Positions 36,439 to 46,242 of a DNA stretch of 64,000 bases are shown here, piece by piece. The stretch's first letter is position 1; each line of letters starts with the position of its first letter. The translations under genes and the position numbers were made by a program. The notes under the pieces are model-generated. The model had not been told where the DNA came from. It worked only from the letters and a program-made list of their open reading frames with translations, and did not search any database. Source of the stretch: Helichrysum umbraculigerum (taxonomy: Eukaryota; Streptophyta; Magnoliopsida; Asterales; Asteraceae); assembly GCA_949592205.1 (NCBI GenBank), contig CATIUR010000001.1:1936001-2000000 (forward strand), in the 5' to 3' direction.

Positions 36439-37247
36439 AGTTGGTATCAGAGCAATGGTTTAAGAGAGTTAGGTGATCCATGATAGGATTGCTTGAACTT
36501 AAACCATTATGTGTTGTTTGATTTGTTATGATTATGATTATGTTTAATGGTTAATGTGATTTATTTGGATTAATCTGATTATGCGATGATAAATGGATAA
36601 TTGAGTACATAGATGGTTGCCAGAGATAAGAGTAAGTGTATATAAGGAGTTATTAGTTGCAGTTTTGTGCATGTGTTCAAAATGGATAGAATAGTGAAGT
36701 AGTTTTTGACTATGTGTTTAATTGTTAAATTAGTTATTGTGTGTTAACTGTTAAATGAATTGTATGTTATGTACTGGTGTGGAAATCACATTGAAAAACA
36801 ATGATATGAGATAGCTTGAGAATGAAGTGTGTATAACATAATATGTCTACGCCTGATCACCGTAGTTGTATTATGCTAGTTCACATGGAATTGTTGGAGT
36901 TATCAAATATCAAAGTGATTTAATGTGATTGTTAGAATAGAGTATAAGGGAAGAGGTGTTTAACATATGTGAATTTCGGGTTAGATATTATGATAGGCAG
37001 AGATAATAGAGAAAATAAGATTAATAGACTTGTACTTAGTGATACGTATTTCACTTATTATGTGAAACCAATATGTAAGGGATATATGATTAAGAGCTTG
37101 TAGAGTTAGTGTTGATAATGTGTTTAAGAAGAACTAAGTGAAGTGTTCTAGAGATGATTAAGTGTTGTACAAGAGCAGGGATAATGTTAAGACTGAGTAG
37201 TACGGGTGCCATTCGTGAGGACACGAATGAAATAAGTGGGGGAGAGT
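36439..37247 (+). other. 809-bp interior of the nested element
   Basis: It holds the primer-binding site TGGTATCAGAGC at 36442-36453, then non-coding sequence with no ORF, ending in the polypurine tract AAGTGGGGGAGAGT at about 37233-37246. It presumably carries packaging signals only. Confidence 0.85.
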
Positions 37248-40044
37248 TGTAACACCCAGAAATTTCAGTAAATAAATATCGTACGCGGATATATTTTTAT
37301 TATGAAATAGTATTATGTAGATAACGAGATATAGTGAAAAACGTAAACGATTTTGCCAGTTCCAGACTGTAGAGTTTAAAGAGGATAAAATAATTAGGCC
37401 GACCTATGTGGATATGTACGGGGTTTCTTTGTGGTTCATTTCATTCAAAAATAATCTATACACACACTCATGTATGGAGAAAAATCACAGAGACAATTCA
37501 AACTCCAATTTTAATTCCTAATTCATGATTCAAGATTTGTAGGGTTTAATTCTTCATCCTTTGATCATCTCTAACATCATGTAAGTGATTTCTCATATGT
37601 TCTTGACCTAGTTTTTGGGGTTTTATGGGGTTTTGATGGGTTTTGTATAATTGAAGGTTTTAATCCGAAATTAAAGCTAGAAGATGATTGATTTGATGTT
37701 AATTAGTGTTGTTGAGATTGTTGTGAATCATATAACATGTTGAAAAGGATGAATTTGGGATTTGGTGTTTATGAATAATTCTAGGGTTTATGTTAAATCT
37801 TGTATAATGATGTAACAAGCTTAAGAAGGTTGTTAATGATATTAGCAGAGTGTAATTATAATGATGGAAGTGATGTTTATGAGTGTTCATGGTGATTTAT
37901 ATGAATTATGTTAAGAACATGTTGATAAGCTTAATGATGAATCTAATGGTGTTAAAAGAATGTGATTATGATGATAGAGTAAATGATGAATAATATGAAG
38001 TAATAGTTTAACTAGTGAAAGTTTAAAAGTGGTAATAGTGAGGTGGTGGTTAATGAAGATAAGTAGTCGATGATGATTATTATGGTTGGCTAAAAGTGTT
38101 GTTATGATTACATGTTTATGTAATAGGTGATTAGAGACATGGAAGCTTATGTTGATCAAGATGGTGAAATCGACTAATAGAGTATGGTGAGTGATACGGG
38201 GGGTTAAACAGGTGATTTGGTTGTGTAGTACCGTATAGCTTGCGGGCTAAAGGTTTGCACAATCAAGAAAAGTTAATTGTTAAGTTTGTTTATTTATGTT
38301 TATTGCTTATAATAGTTAATTGTGTTAAATTACTTGTTATGCTTAATTGTTATGTGAATACATGTTATTTGGAAAAGTCAATAGTGATTATCTCATTAGC
38401 GAGTAATGAGTATGTCACTAGCTTGAAGGTAAAGGAAAGAATTGGTGGAGAATAGTGTATGATTCAATTGTGTTGGATCCGGATTACTGTTGGGTAAGAG
38501 GCTACACAATTGGGTGAAAATTAATGTGTTAATTTATGTGGATTAAATAATTGAGATTATGTAGTTATGATGTTATTTTGAATTGATAGTGTATGATTCG
38601 ATTGTGTTGGATCCGGATTGCTTCCGAGCAAGAGGCTACACAATTGGGTGGAAGAAAATGTGTTTACATATGTGGATTAATTAGTGAAGATAGTGTAGTT
38701 ATAATGTTATGTGAATCGATTGTTGGGTGATTATGTAGTTTGTGGATTTTGTGGAATATGCTTATGTAGTGAAACAGTGTTAGTATGCATACCGTTGTGG
38801 TATGGTACTCAGTGAAATAGTGTTAGCATGCATATCGATGTGGTATGGTGCTCAGTGATCAGTGTTCAGTGTTTTCAGAGATCAATGATTTTGTGTTTAT
38901 GTGAATTGCTTGTTTGATTTGCCTGTGTACTCACTAAGCAGTTGTGCTTACCCGTTTCAGTGTTTATGTTGTAGGTTGATGTTTTGATAGAGACATGTGG
39001 ATAGAAGGGTTATGAGAAGCTAGTGACATGGATATGGAGCATGCTTATGGTTAGAATATGCTTCTTTCTTTTGAATTGTTGTTTTGATGCTCAATTGTGT
39101 AAATCGCCCAAACAATGAGTTTTCGAATTAAATATGTTGGTCAATGTATAGTAGTTGACTTTAAAAGTCAAACAGAGTTATGATGTCTAGTGTATGTGGT
39201 TGTTAAGAGTATGAAGTTATGTGATTGGTTTGGTTTGGGTCAAAGTGTTCAAAAGTGTCGAATGTGATTGGTTGGTCAAATGAGAAGTTGACATATAGTC
39301 AACAATGTTGTAAGAGTCAAACATGTGTGGTATTGGGTAATGTGGTGGTGTTATGTAGTAGATTTGGTGAAAGTGTCCAAATGGACACCAAAACGGGTCA
39401 AAAGGGTTAAATCGGGTTAGAATGTACTTATGTGGGTTTGGTCAATGGTGTTAGACTTGTTTTGGTATGTTGATCATGTGTGCAAAAAGTTAGAGTTCAA
39501 GTGTTCATGGTTTGTGATTTGAGTTGTAGTCAAAAAGTGGTTAAAATGGTCGAAAAGTGGTTATATGTCCGTTTTCTCGTAAAACGTGAATTTTGAAAAA
39601 GTGCAAAAATAGAAAGTTTCAGTTTGGCATTATGGAGGTGCCTGCAAATTTTCAGGGTCTAAGTGTTTACGAGTAAAAAGTTATGCGCGTCGGAAATTCG
39701 TATTTTGGTATTAGTTTGTGTGCAGCCTTGATTCCTGGGGAATCGGAGTCATTCCTGAGGAATCTGAACTTAAGTTCTAACAGCAACCCTGATTCCTGGG
39801 GAACGAGAGTCATTCCTGGGGAATCCGAATCCAAGTGTTAACAGCATGTCTGATTCCTGAGGAATGAGAGTCATTCCTGGGGAATCTCTTGTAAATTCAC
39901 ATTTTTGTTATTTGAGTCATTATTTGATTAAGGGAACGATATAACGAGTCTATAATGTCATATTTTAGATGTGGGAACTAATAGAGTGTGTTTTCAGTGT
40001 TAGGTTAAAAAAAAAAAAAATGGTTCTGTTTTCGGGGCGTTTCA
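37248..40044 (+). repeat. 3' LTR of the nested non-coding element
   Basis: Collinear with 33624-36438 at more than 99% by eye. It lacks the 8-bp segment present in the 5' copy near 35632 and has a poly(A) of about 14-15. Confidence 0.9.
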
Positions 40045-40811
40045 CACCTTTACCCGCACCCAGTCTTGAACCCGATGTAATAAAACGAAGCCGTTCCTTG
40101 TGAAGCCGCCGGCTTCACCCCAAGCCGTCCGGCTTCAGAGGAAGCCGACCGGCTTCCTTCGTTTTGCAGGTGATGCTCAGTTCGATCATGGCACAGCCCA
40201 GAAAATAAAACCACAAAACCAATTACGAATCAAACATGCAGAATACCCATATTTCTAGGTGCTAACTTGATCAAACATACTTTCTATGATAAACTAACAT
40301 CTAACAACAACAATAACATCAAAATCCCTAGATTCAAAGCAAAATCATGAAATAAACTCACTTACCATTAAAGAAGATGATGAATAGGAGAAGATGAACA
40401 CAACTAGTTTGAATCACAATTTCTTATCACTTGATCTTGGATTAATTTAGAGAATTGGGAGGTAGAGTTTTATGCTTTAAGTTAAAATGAAATGAGAAAG
40501 GGAAATAAATTGGGAAAGTAACAAAATAGGTCGGTCCCCAAGTTTTTAACCGACTTAATACATTGGGTATTTTATACCCGCTCTAAATCTATTGTCCGGT
40601 ACTTCAATACTGACTACGAGAAATTTATTTTATTGTACCATCAACTACAACTATTTAAAACATGCAATATTTCATTATCCACAATAAGTCCTGAGACTTA
40701 AATCACCAAGTTTCACAATTTAAACAACTATATCAATTGATTTCTAAAATGATTAAATATTCAATTTAAAATAGAAAACTACCAGACCGGTTCAGAGGAT
40801 GTTACACTATG

Positions 40812-41349
40812 CAGTTTGTATAATCTTCCCATCCCAATTTTATTATCCACTATCACTATAACAAATATTGCATAACTGTGTAAACTTTATATAAACTCTC
40901 TACATTGTACGCACTTTAGTTTAGGTGCAGCTAGCGCGCCCCTTTTCTTTCCACTTTCTCTTATGGAATTTGTTTAGTAGCCAAGAGAATGGAAAGCAGA
41001 ATGAATTGGCATTCTGTAAAAATAAGTGCTACGTCCACTAGAGCCTTCATAAACTCACCCAATCTTTCTTTTAAATTGAGGGGATTGACTTAGGCGTAAT
41101 AGCCTGTTTGAATAGAATTGTAAACTGCCATATCGCTACACCTAATCTGTTTACTTACTCTTATGCCGCTCCACTCCATGTTGAAAGCTCTTTCAAATAG
41201 TATGAGCGTTGAAAGTCTTCAATTAGACTAAAGCGTTGGATCCTTTTTTTTCTTTTTACTTCTTTCAAAGGGGAATGATTGTGTATAAACTCTCCATATT
41301 TATAACGGTGTAAAATGACAATAATTTTAGCATTAATTCGCAAGTGTGT
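40812..41349. other. Intergenic, origin unclear
   Basis: No gene recognised. The stretch from about 40920 to 41290 has less AT bias and a texture (AGCTAGCGCGCCCC, TACGTCCACTAGAGCC) that reminds me of plant mitochondrial DNA. This is only an impression. Confidence 0.25.
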
Positions 41350-41559
41350 ACACAGAGTAGTCGTGAACATAATCGGGTTTTGGCCCGACCCAACCCTATC
41401 CGGAAACCCGAACAGGGTATTGGTCAAAAACCAAAAACCGAGTTTTGACCAACCCGACTCGAAACCGACCCGGTTTTGGGTGGGGGAAAACCCAACCCTA
41501 TACTAACCGATTTGTACCGGGTTGAAACCGGTTCGGGTCGAAAACCCGGTTTCAAACCG

Positions 41560-41715
41560 GGTACGGTGTACCCGCCGGGTATCTATAGTTCCCGCCGGGT
41601 ATACTGGGTTCCCACCGGGTAGACAGTGTTCCCGCCGGGTACTTTGGCTTGATACATTTCTGTTAACATTTTCCAAACACTACCCGCCGGGTACAAATGT
41701 ACATGCCGGGTACTA
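41560..41715. repeat. CCCGCCGGGTA subterminal repeats of the hAT element
   Basis: Six to seven copies of (A/T)CCCGCCGGGTA and variants are spaced 20-50 bp apart. A related GTACCCGGCGGGTAC lies near the other end at about 45460. This arrangement fits subterminal transposase-binding motifs of hAT elements. Confidence 0.65.
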
Positions 41716-41929
41716 AAGGCATGATCCAGCATTACTGACCATTTTCCGCTGAAATTTCACCTAAATTCAAATAGAAAAGTGTTTTGGGATGTCGTTGTAC
41801 AAAAACGTACCCAAACGCCATCCACAGTCAAGCATTCCAAAATATCCAAACATAAAATTAAAAGTACTTAAATAAACCGTAATCAAATTGTCTAGAAAAG
41901 TGTCTGAATCACATGAGGCACGCAAGCAC

Positions 41930-43308
41930 TCAAAATGGGGAATAGTCATAGGGGAATCCACGCTCCTCTTGCTCTCTCTCCTGCTGCCTTCGATACTCTT
42001 CTTGCAGCTCTGCCAAGGTGGCACCCTCGTCATAAACCGGTGGTGAATAGCTTGCTCCAGACTGACCCCACATGGGTGGGTAGTGGTAGGATGTAGGTCG
42101 GTAGTTGGGCACCACTTCAGAAAGTCTTTGTGTGTTGTGTGCCGACCAAGCGTTGTGGTAGCGCTGTGCTCCAAGCTCATACCTGACTTCCTGCGAAAAA
42201 TCATTATGGCTAACCTGAAGGCCCTGAATACCATGCATAATATTCAGCATGGATGGCAGTGCTGCGCCTTGCTGCTGGAAACCTCCCTGCTCATATGCAG
42301 CTTCTTCCTCTTGATGTTGTTCATTTTCCACCTGCTGTTGTCTTCTTCTTCTTCTCGGTGGTTGAGCCGCTTGCTCCTCTGGTGGTGGTTCCTGGTAGGG
42401 CACGAAATGACCATTGACAACTGAGACAGCCTGTGCCCCCTGAAACTGAACTAGCCCTACTGTTTTTGGCCTAGTCGTCACTCGCTCTAAATTCTCAAAA
42501 CTGATGTTGAAGGACTTGGCAATCCTAGTCACAAATTCTCCCCCACAGATAGGGGATGCCCCTCTAATCCCGCTAGCATTATGATGTAAATACCAGGCAA
42601 CATCGTATGGAACATTGATATTCTCCTCCGCTACAAACTTCCTCATATACCATAAGTCGGCGAAACCGACTCTCTCTGTGTTCTCCCTTCTATGCGAAAT
42701 GGTGTGCGCAAGACATCGTTGGATAACCCGCAACTGCATGTCCTCTATATCTTTGTATGAATTTCCACCTCTAGCGTAAGGTTTTTGTGAAAATTCGTGC
42801 CACACATCCTTGGGAAAAAATTCCGTCTCGATCATCTCACTAGCCATCAAATAATCCTCAAAATGAGTTGTATCCAGCTGCTCTCGAGAATAAATGCCCA
42901 ACAGGCAGCAAGTTCCACCATACTCATTTTCCTTGGTTGACCTCCCAGTCGGAAAGTCATGAAATTTTTATCAGTCGCCGACTCAACATCCTCTTTCATT
43001 TCATATGTGCAGTGGAATTCCACGCATAGCTCTTTGTATACCTGCTCATTAATCTGAAATATGCCTTCCCATTCTTCATATTCGAATGGTATGTGATCCA
43101 CGAAATAACGTTGCCTAATCATTTCCTTAATTCCGGCGGCTACCCCTGCTTGTTCTAGTGGTTCCCAATCGACCACCCTAGATAAATCACAGTCTTTCAC
43201 CCTCAATAAGTTCAGTTTCTGACAGTATATATTGTACTTTGTTAACCTGTTACTAGATTTAAGCCATGGGTGAATTGTCTCGGGAATAAGTAGAGCATCA
43301 ATGCTCAT
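41930..43308 (-). pseudogene. Retroelement ORF1-like (Athila-type) fragment inside the hAT element
   Basis: Two overlapping frames, 43308-42847 (153 aa) and 42901-41930 (323 aa), read as one protein broken by a frameshift near 42850-42900. It resembles from memory the ORF1 protein of Athila-type plant retroelements: a WEGIFQINE-like segment, FMTFRLGGQPRKMSMVELA, then GIYSRE, a long helical region with GASPICGGEFVTRIAKS, and a Gln/Glu-rich tail. The reading frame begins only a few bases after the hAT transposase stops resembling its family. Why a hAT element carries it is unknown; capture by gap repair is my inference. Confidence 0.5.
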
Positions 43309-45140
43309 CGGCTTGGACGGTTTGTAAATCTCGAGCCATGATGGTTAGAACGGGAAATTGAGATTCCCTCCCTTTCCACCAAGCCAAAATATCAAATTGT
43401 GCGAATTCATCGGGTTGTATAGTGTTTAAAAAATCGGTTCCGGTATACCTCCCATATTCGCTAGTGTTCGTTTGAATACCTTCACCCCTTGCCCGTTTAT
43501 GGTTTTCTTGTCTTAAACTATTATATAAGTTAAGCATTGGATCGCGAGAGGAAGATGAACCAAACAATGTGGAAGCCGAACTAGAAGAAGGATTTGTTGA
43601 ACCATATATTTGAAAATAATGAGTAAATAAATCTTGAAAGCATTTGTTAAAATGTTTTTTTTGTATTTTGTGAAAAAAATGGGTCCTCGTCATTCAATTC
43701 CAAATCGTTACAAATGTTATCGATAAGCAATTCCACCCCGGAAACGTTTAAGCATGTGTTTATTGCGGTGGCACAACTAATTACCGGTGACATTTCTTTA
43801 AAATATTTTCTTAGTTTTTCTTTCATGGGAGCCACCATTAGTGCGTATAAATTATCAATAAATTCGTATTCGCTTAGTTTTGAACACATTAAGAAAATTT
43901 GGTTAAGTACCAAGTGAATCGTGGGATAATAAACACCCGATAACAAAGTAGTTGCGGTTTTAAAAAGTTTGAGCAATTCGGTTATCTTTTCAATAACATC
44001 CCAAGATCCGCTTGGAAATTCGTTTATAGCATAACCCCTTTGGACAAGTTGAAAATGAAAAGTTTGTAAAGTCTCACGTTGGCGTAAACCACATACAAAC
44101 ATGTTGTATGTCGAATTCCATCTTACGGACATGTCCCAATTAGGGGTTAAAAAAATGTTCTCCGTATCCTTACACAATTTCATATAAAGTTTGTATCTAG
44201 CCTTACCCTTACAAAATATATCTTGCAACATGTTTTTATACGCGTCTTTTACTTCACTTATTTGTCGAACCGCTAACCCGTCTTGCACAACCAAGTTAAT
44301 TATGTGTGCAACACATCTACTATGGTAGAAAATGCCTTTCAAAGGTGGGTTGTATTTTAGTATTAATTTTTGAACGGCGTTTGTGTTATTACTCGCATTA
44401 TCAAACGAGATAGAAAAAACCTTTTGTTCTAATTTAAACATTTTCATTACATCCCGTAACATGCAAAATAAATTTTGACCCGTGTGAGGATACTCAAAGT
44501 CTTCAAAAGCAATTGTACGTTTCATCATTTGCCAAGTTGAGGGATCAACCCAATGTGCGGTAACACAAAGGTACGAACCGGGCAAACTATGAGGAGCCGA
44601 CCAAACATCGGTTGTTAGTGATACACTTGTAGTTAAGTTTTCAAAACCGGTTATTAGTTGAATTTTAGCATTTTTCCACAATTCAAGTGCATCACGTCTA
44701 AGAGTAAGACGTGATACATGATTATATCGGGGTTGAAGAGTATTTTGAATAACCTTAGTAAGCCGAGGGTTGTCGAAGTGGTTGAACGGCAAAGCTTCTT
44801 GAATCACAAAGCCGGCAAATGCTTCTCGACAACGATCCGCTTGGTATGTGAAAATACCTCCATCCCGTGACATGGTTGCTTGACCCTCCTCCGGATTAGT
44901 TTTGTTTGCACTACAATTCTTTAAAGTATGTTTGCTCAACGTTGAGTTGGAGTCGGCTTTTAAAAAACTCCCACATCGTTTACAATGTGCTTTAGTCGAA
45001 CCATCCGACAACAACACTTTGTCAAAGTTACACCAAATCTCCGGATTACGTTTTGTTGTAAAGACTTGAACAATGGTTGGTGCATTTGACGCATTTGACG
45101 AACCAACAAAATCGTTAGTTGAGGAACTTTGAGTTGCCAT
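43298..45140 (-). pseudogene. hAT transposase with BED zinc finger, frameshifted and truncated
   Basis: The frame is open upstream to 45221, but MATQSSS at 45140 is the likelier start. A BED finger (W, then CKRCG...LSKHTLKNC) is followed by the RNase H-like core: LTTDVWSAP (first Asp), SFDNASNN (second Asp), CVAHIINLVVQDGL and VRWNSTYNM. A one-base shift in the T8 tract at 43655-43662 (or the neighbouring T/A runs) moves the frame to a 131-aa ORF (43693-43298). That ORF carries the start of the C-terminal dimerization domain, FDILAWWKGRESQFPVLTIM. After MARDLQTVQA the family resemblance ends abruptly and a stop follows. The rest of the dimerization domain is absent from the element. It should not make a normal dimeric transposase. 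Confidence 0.82.
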
Positions 45141-45585
45141 TATGAGAGCGTTTTGAGAGGATGAGAGTAATGTTTTGAGAGTTTCGTATGTAAATCGTAA
45201 GCGTTTTGAGTGTTTTTTCACTAGAATGAGTGAGTTTGAGTGTTGTAACTAACTCAAACCCAAGGTATCTATTTATACCAGTTTTATGATAGCAAAATGG
45301 TAAAAAAAAAAAAAGCAAAAAAAACGGATATAAAACGGCTAGGAGCTCAAACACAACGGCTAGTGTAAAAACCGGGTATTAAAACCGGTTTTTGGAACCG
45401 GTTCGAGTACAACCCGGGTCCAACCCGATTTGAAACGTATGGGGGCGTACCTGGTTTGGTACCCGGCGGGTACTAGTAAAACCCGAATCGGGTAGAGTCT
45501 ACCCGGTTATTGACCGGGTCGGATTTCTGGGTATCGACCGGGTCGGTTTCCTAACCCGGTTTTTTTGGTCACGCCTAACACAGAG

Positions 45586-46242
45586 TCGCAAACTAAACAG
45601 GGTATTCATTCTGGGCTTTTATTATTTTTAATGGTTAATAATATTGGGCTTTCTCAATTATCTAAATGGACTTAGAATGGATTAGACAAACAAATACATT
45701 GGATCTAAAACCCCTAACTGGGCGTTACCTTCGTTTTTCATTCCAAGACTAAAACCCTTAACGTCCGTCCCTTAATCGCTTCTCACAGACCATCGTTGCC
45801 GGCATCCTCCGGCGTAATCCTCCATCCACAGCCGTCCGTTTCTCTCTCCGCTTCAGATTCTAATATAAACACAGGTTTGAACTTCGAAAACTTTAAAATA
45901 AAAAGAACACAATCAAATAATTCAATAAATCAAATCATTTTAAGTTTTTGCTTATCTTCTCTTGATTTTAATTTAGTTATATATCATCTACAGTGAATCA
46001 TTTCGTATGTAACTAACTAACCGTCCCTTGGGTTTCATAAACTTGTAAAAAAGGCTGAATTTAAGTATTTCATTTACACTTAGGGGTGTTTGAGATTGCT
46101 TATTACACTTAGGGGTGTTTGAGATTGATTATCTTACTTTATTATCCACCATTGGCTAATTTATACAGCAGATAAGAAGAAACAAACATTCTTCAAAAGA
46201 CTGCTTATTCCAATTTCACAAAACCCGTCGAGAAAGAAAGCA
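45586..46242 (+). promoter_or_regulatory. RRP12 promoter and 5' leader region
   Basis: Between the hAT element and the RRP12 ATG are two TGGGCT site-II-like words (45612-45617 and 45645-45650) and two telo-box-like words, AAAACCCCTAA (45707-45717) and AAAACCCTTA (45751-45760). Site II plus telo box is the known promoter code of plant ribosomal-protein and ribosome-biogenesis genes. The CT-rich segment at about 45780-45860 may be transcribed leader. The transcription start is not determined. Confidence 0.5.
46075..46133. repeat. Tandem duplication of a TTAGGGGTGTTTGAGATTG word
   Basis: Two copies, 29 bp each and 30 bp apart, of TACACTTAGGGGTGTTTGAG plus a short tail stand about 110 bp before the RRP12 start codon. 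The word resembles hAT-type MITE termini seen at 53667 and 58106. Confidence 0.65.

Larger units (their letters stand above)
33624..40044 (+). mobile_element. Non-coding LTR retrotransposon with giant LTRs and tiny interior (LARD/TRIM-like)
   Basis: LTRs of 2815 bp (33624-36438) and 2797 bp (37248-40044) begin TGTAACACCC and end GGGCGTTTCA. They enclose only 809 bp. The element is flanked by CACCT (33619-33623 and 40045-40049). It has a tRNA-Met primer-binding site and a polypurine tract but no protein-coding frame. By eye the LTRs differ at about ten bases plus an 8-bp deletion and a poly(A) length change, so it is recent. It must have been mobilised by proteins of another element. Shared LTR segments tie it to solo LTR A. 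Confidence 0.9.
26267..40806 (-). mobile_element. Gag-only LTR retrotransposon (TR-GAG-like), with nested element
   Basis: On the plus strand both LTRs begin TATAACACCCC and end GATGTTACA; the element is flanked by CTATG (26262-26266 and 40807-40811). The primer-binding site and gag are on the minus strand, so the right LTR (32089-40806) is the 5' LTR. The interior of 3.5 kb (28560-32088) holds one gag ORF and 2.3 kb with no pol frame, matching the terminal-repeat-with-GAG class of non-autonomous elements. About nine differences over 2.3 kb between the LTRs, counted by eye, indicate a young insertion. A second retroelement is inserted at 33624-40044. Confidence 0.88.
32089..40806 (-). repeat. 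5' LTR of the gag-only element, split by a nested element
   Basis: The LTR sequence covers 32089-33623 and 40045-40806, with CACCT duplicated around the insertion. The joined length matches the other LTR (about 2.29 kb). Confidence 0.88.
41358..45577 (-). mobile_element. hAT-superfamily DNA transposon, chimeric
   Basis: The 4.2-kb element is bounded by short imperfect TIRs (TAGTCGTGAAC at the left; TAGGCGTGACC as complement at the right) and an exact 8-bp TSD, ACACAGAG (41350-41357 and 45578-45585), the hAT signature. Both subterminal regions are packed with CGGGTT, AACCCGG and CCCGCCGGGTA words, probable transposase-binding sites. It encodes a BED-type hAT transposase on the minus strand. 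About 1.4 kb of retroelement ORF1-like sequence replaces the end of the transposase gene. The intact TSD suggests a fairly recent insertion, about 0.67 kb upstream of the RRP12 start codon. Confidence 0.88.

Noticed and set aside
41161..41427. 88-codon minus-strand ORF crossing the hAT boundary
   Set aside because: It spans the TSD and TIR at 41350-41360, so it cannot be an old gene; no family resemblance.
45796..45996. 66-codon plus-strand ORF upstream of RRP12
   Set aside because: Probably 5' leader or promoter sequence; composition becomes AT-rich and no domain is seen.
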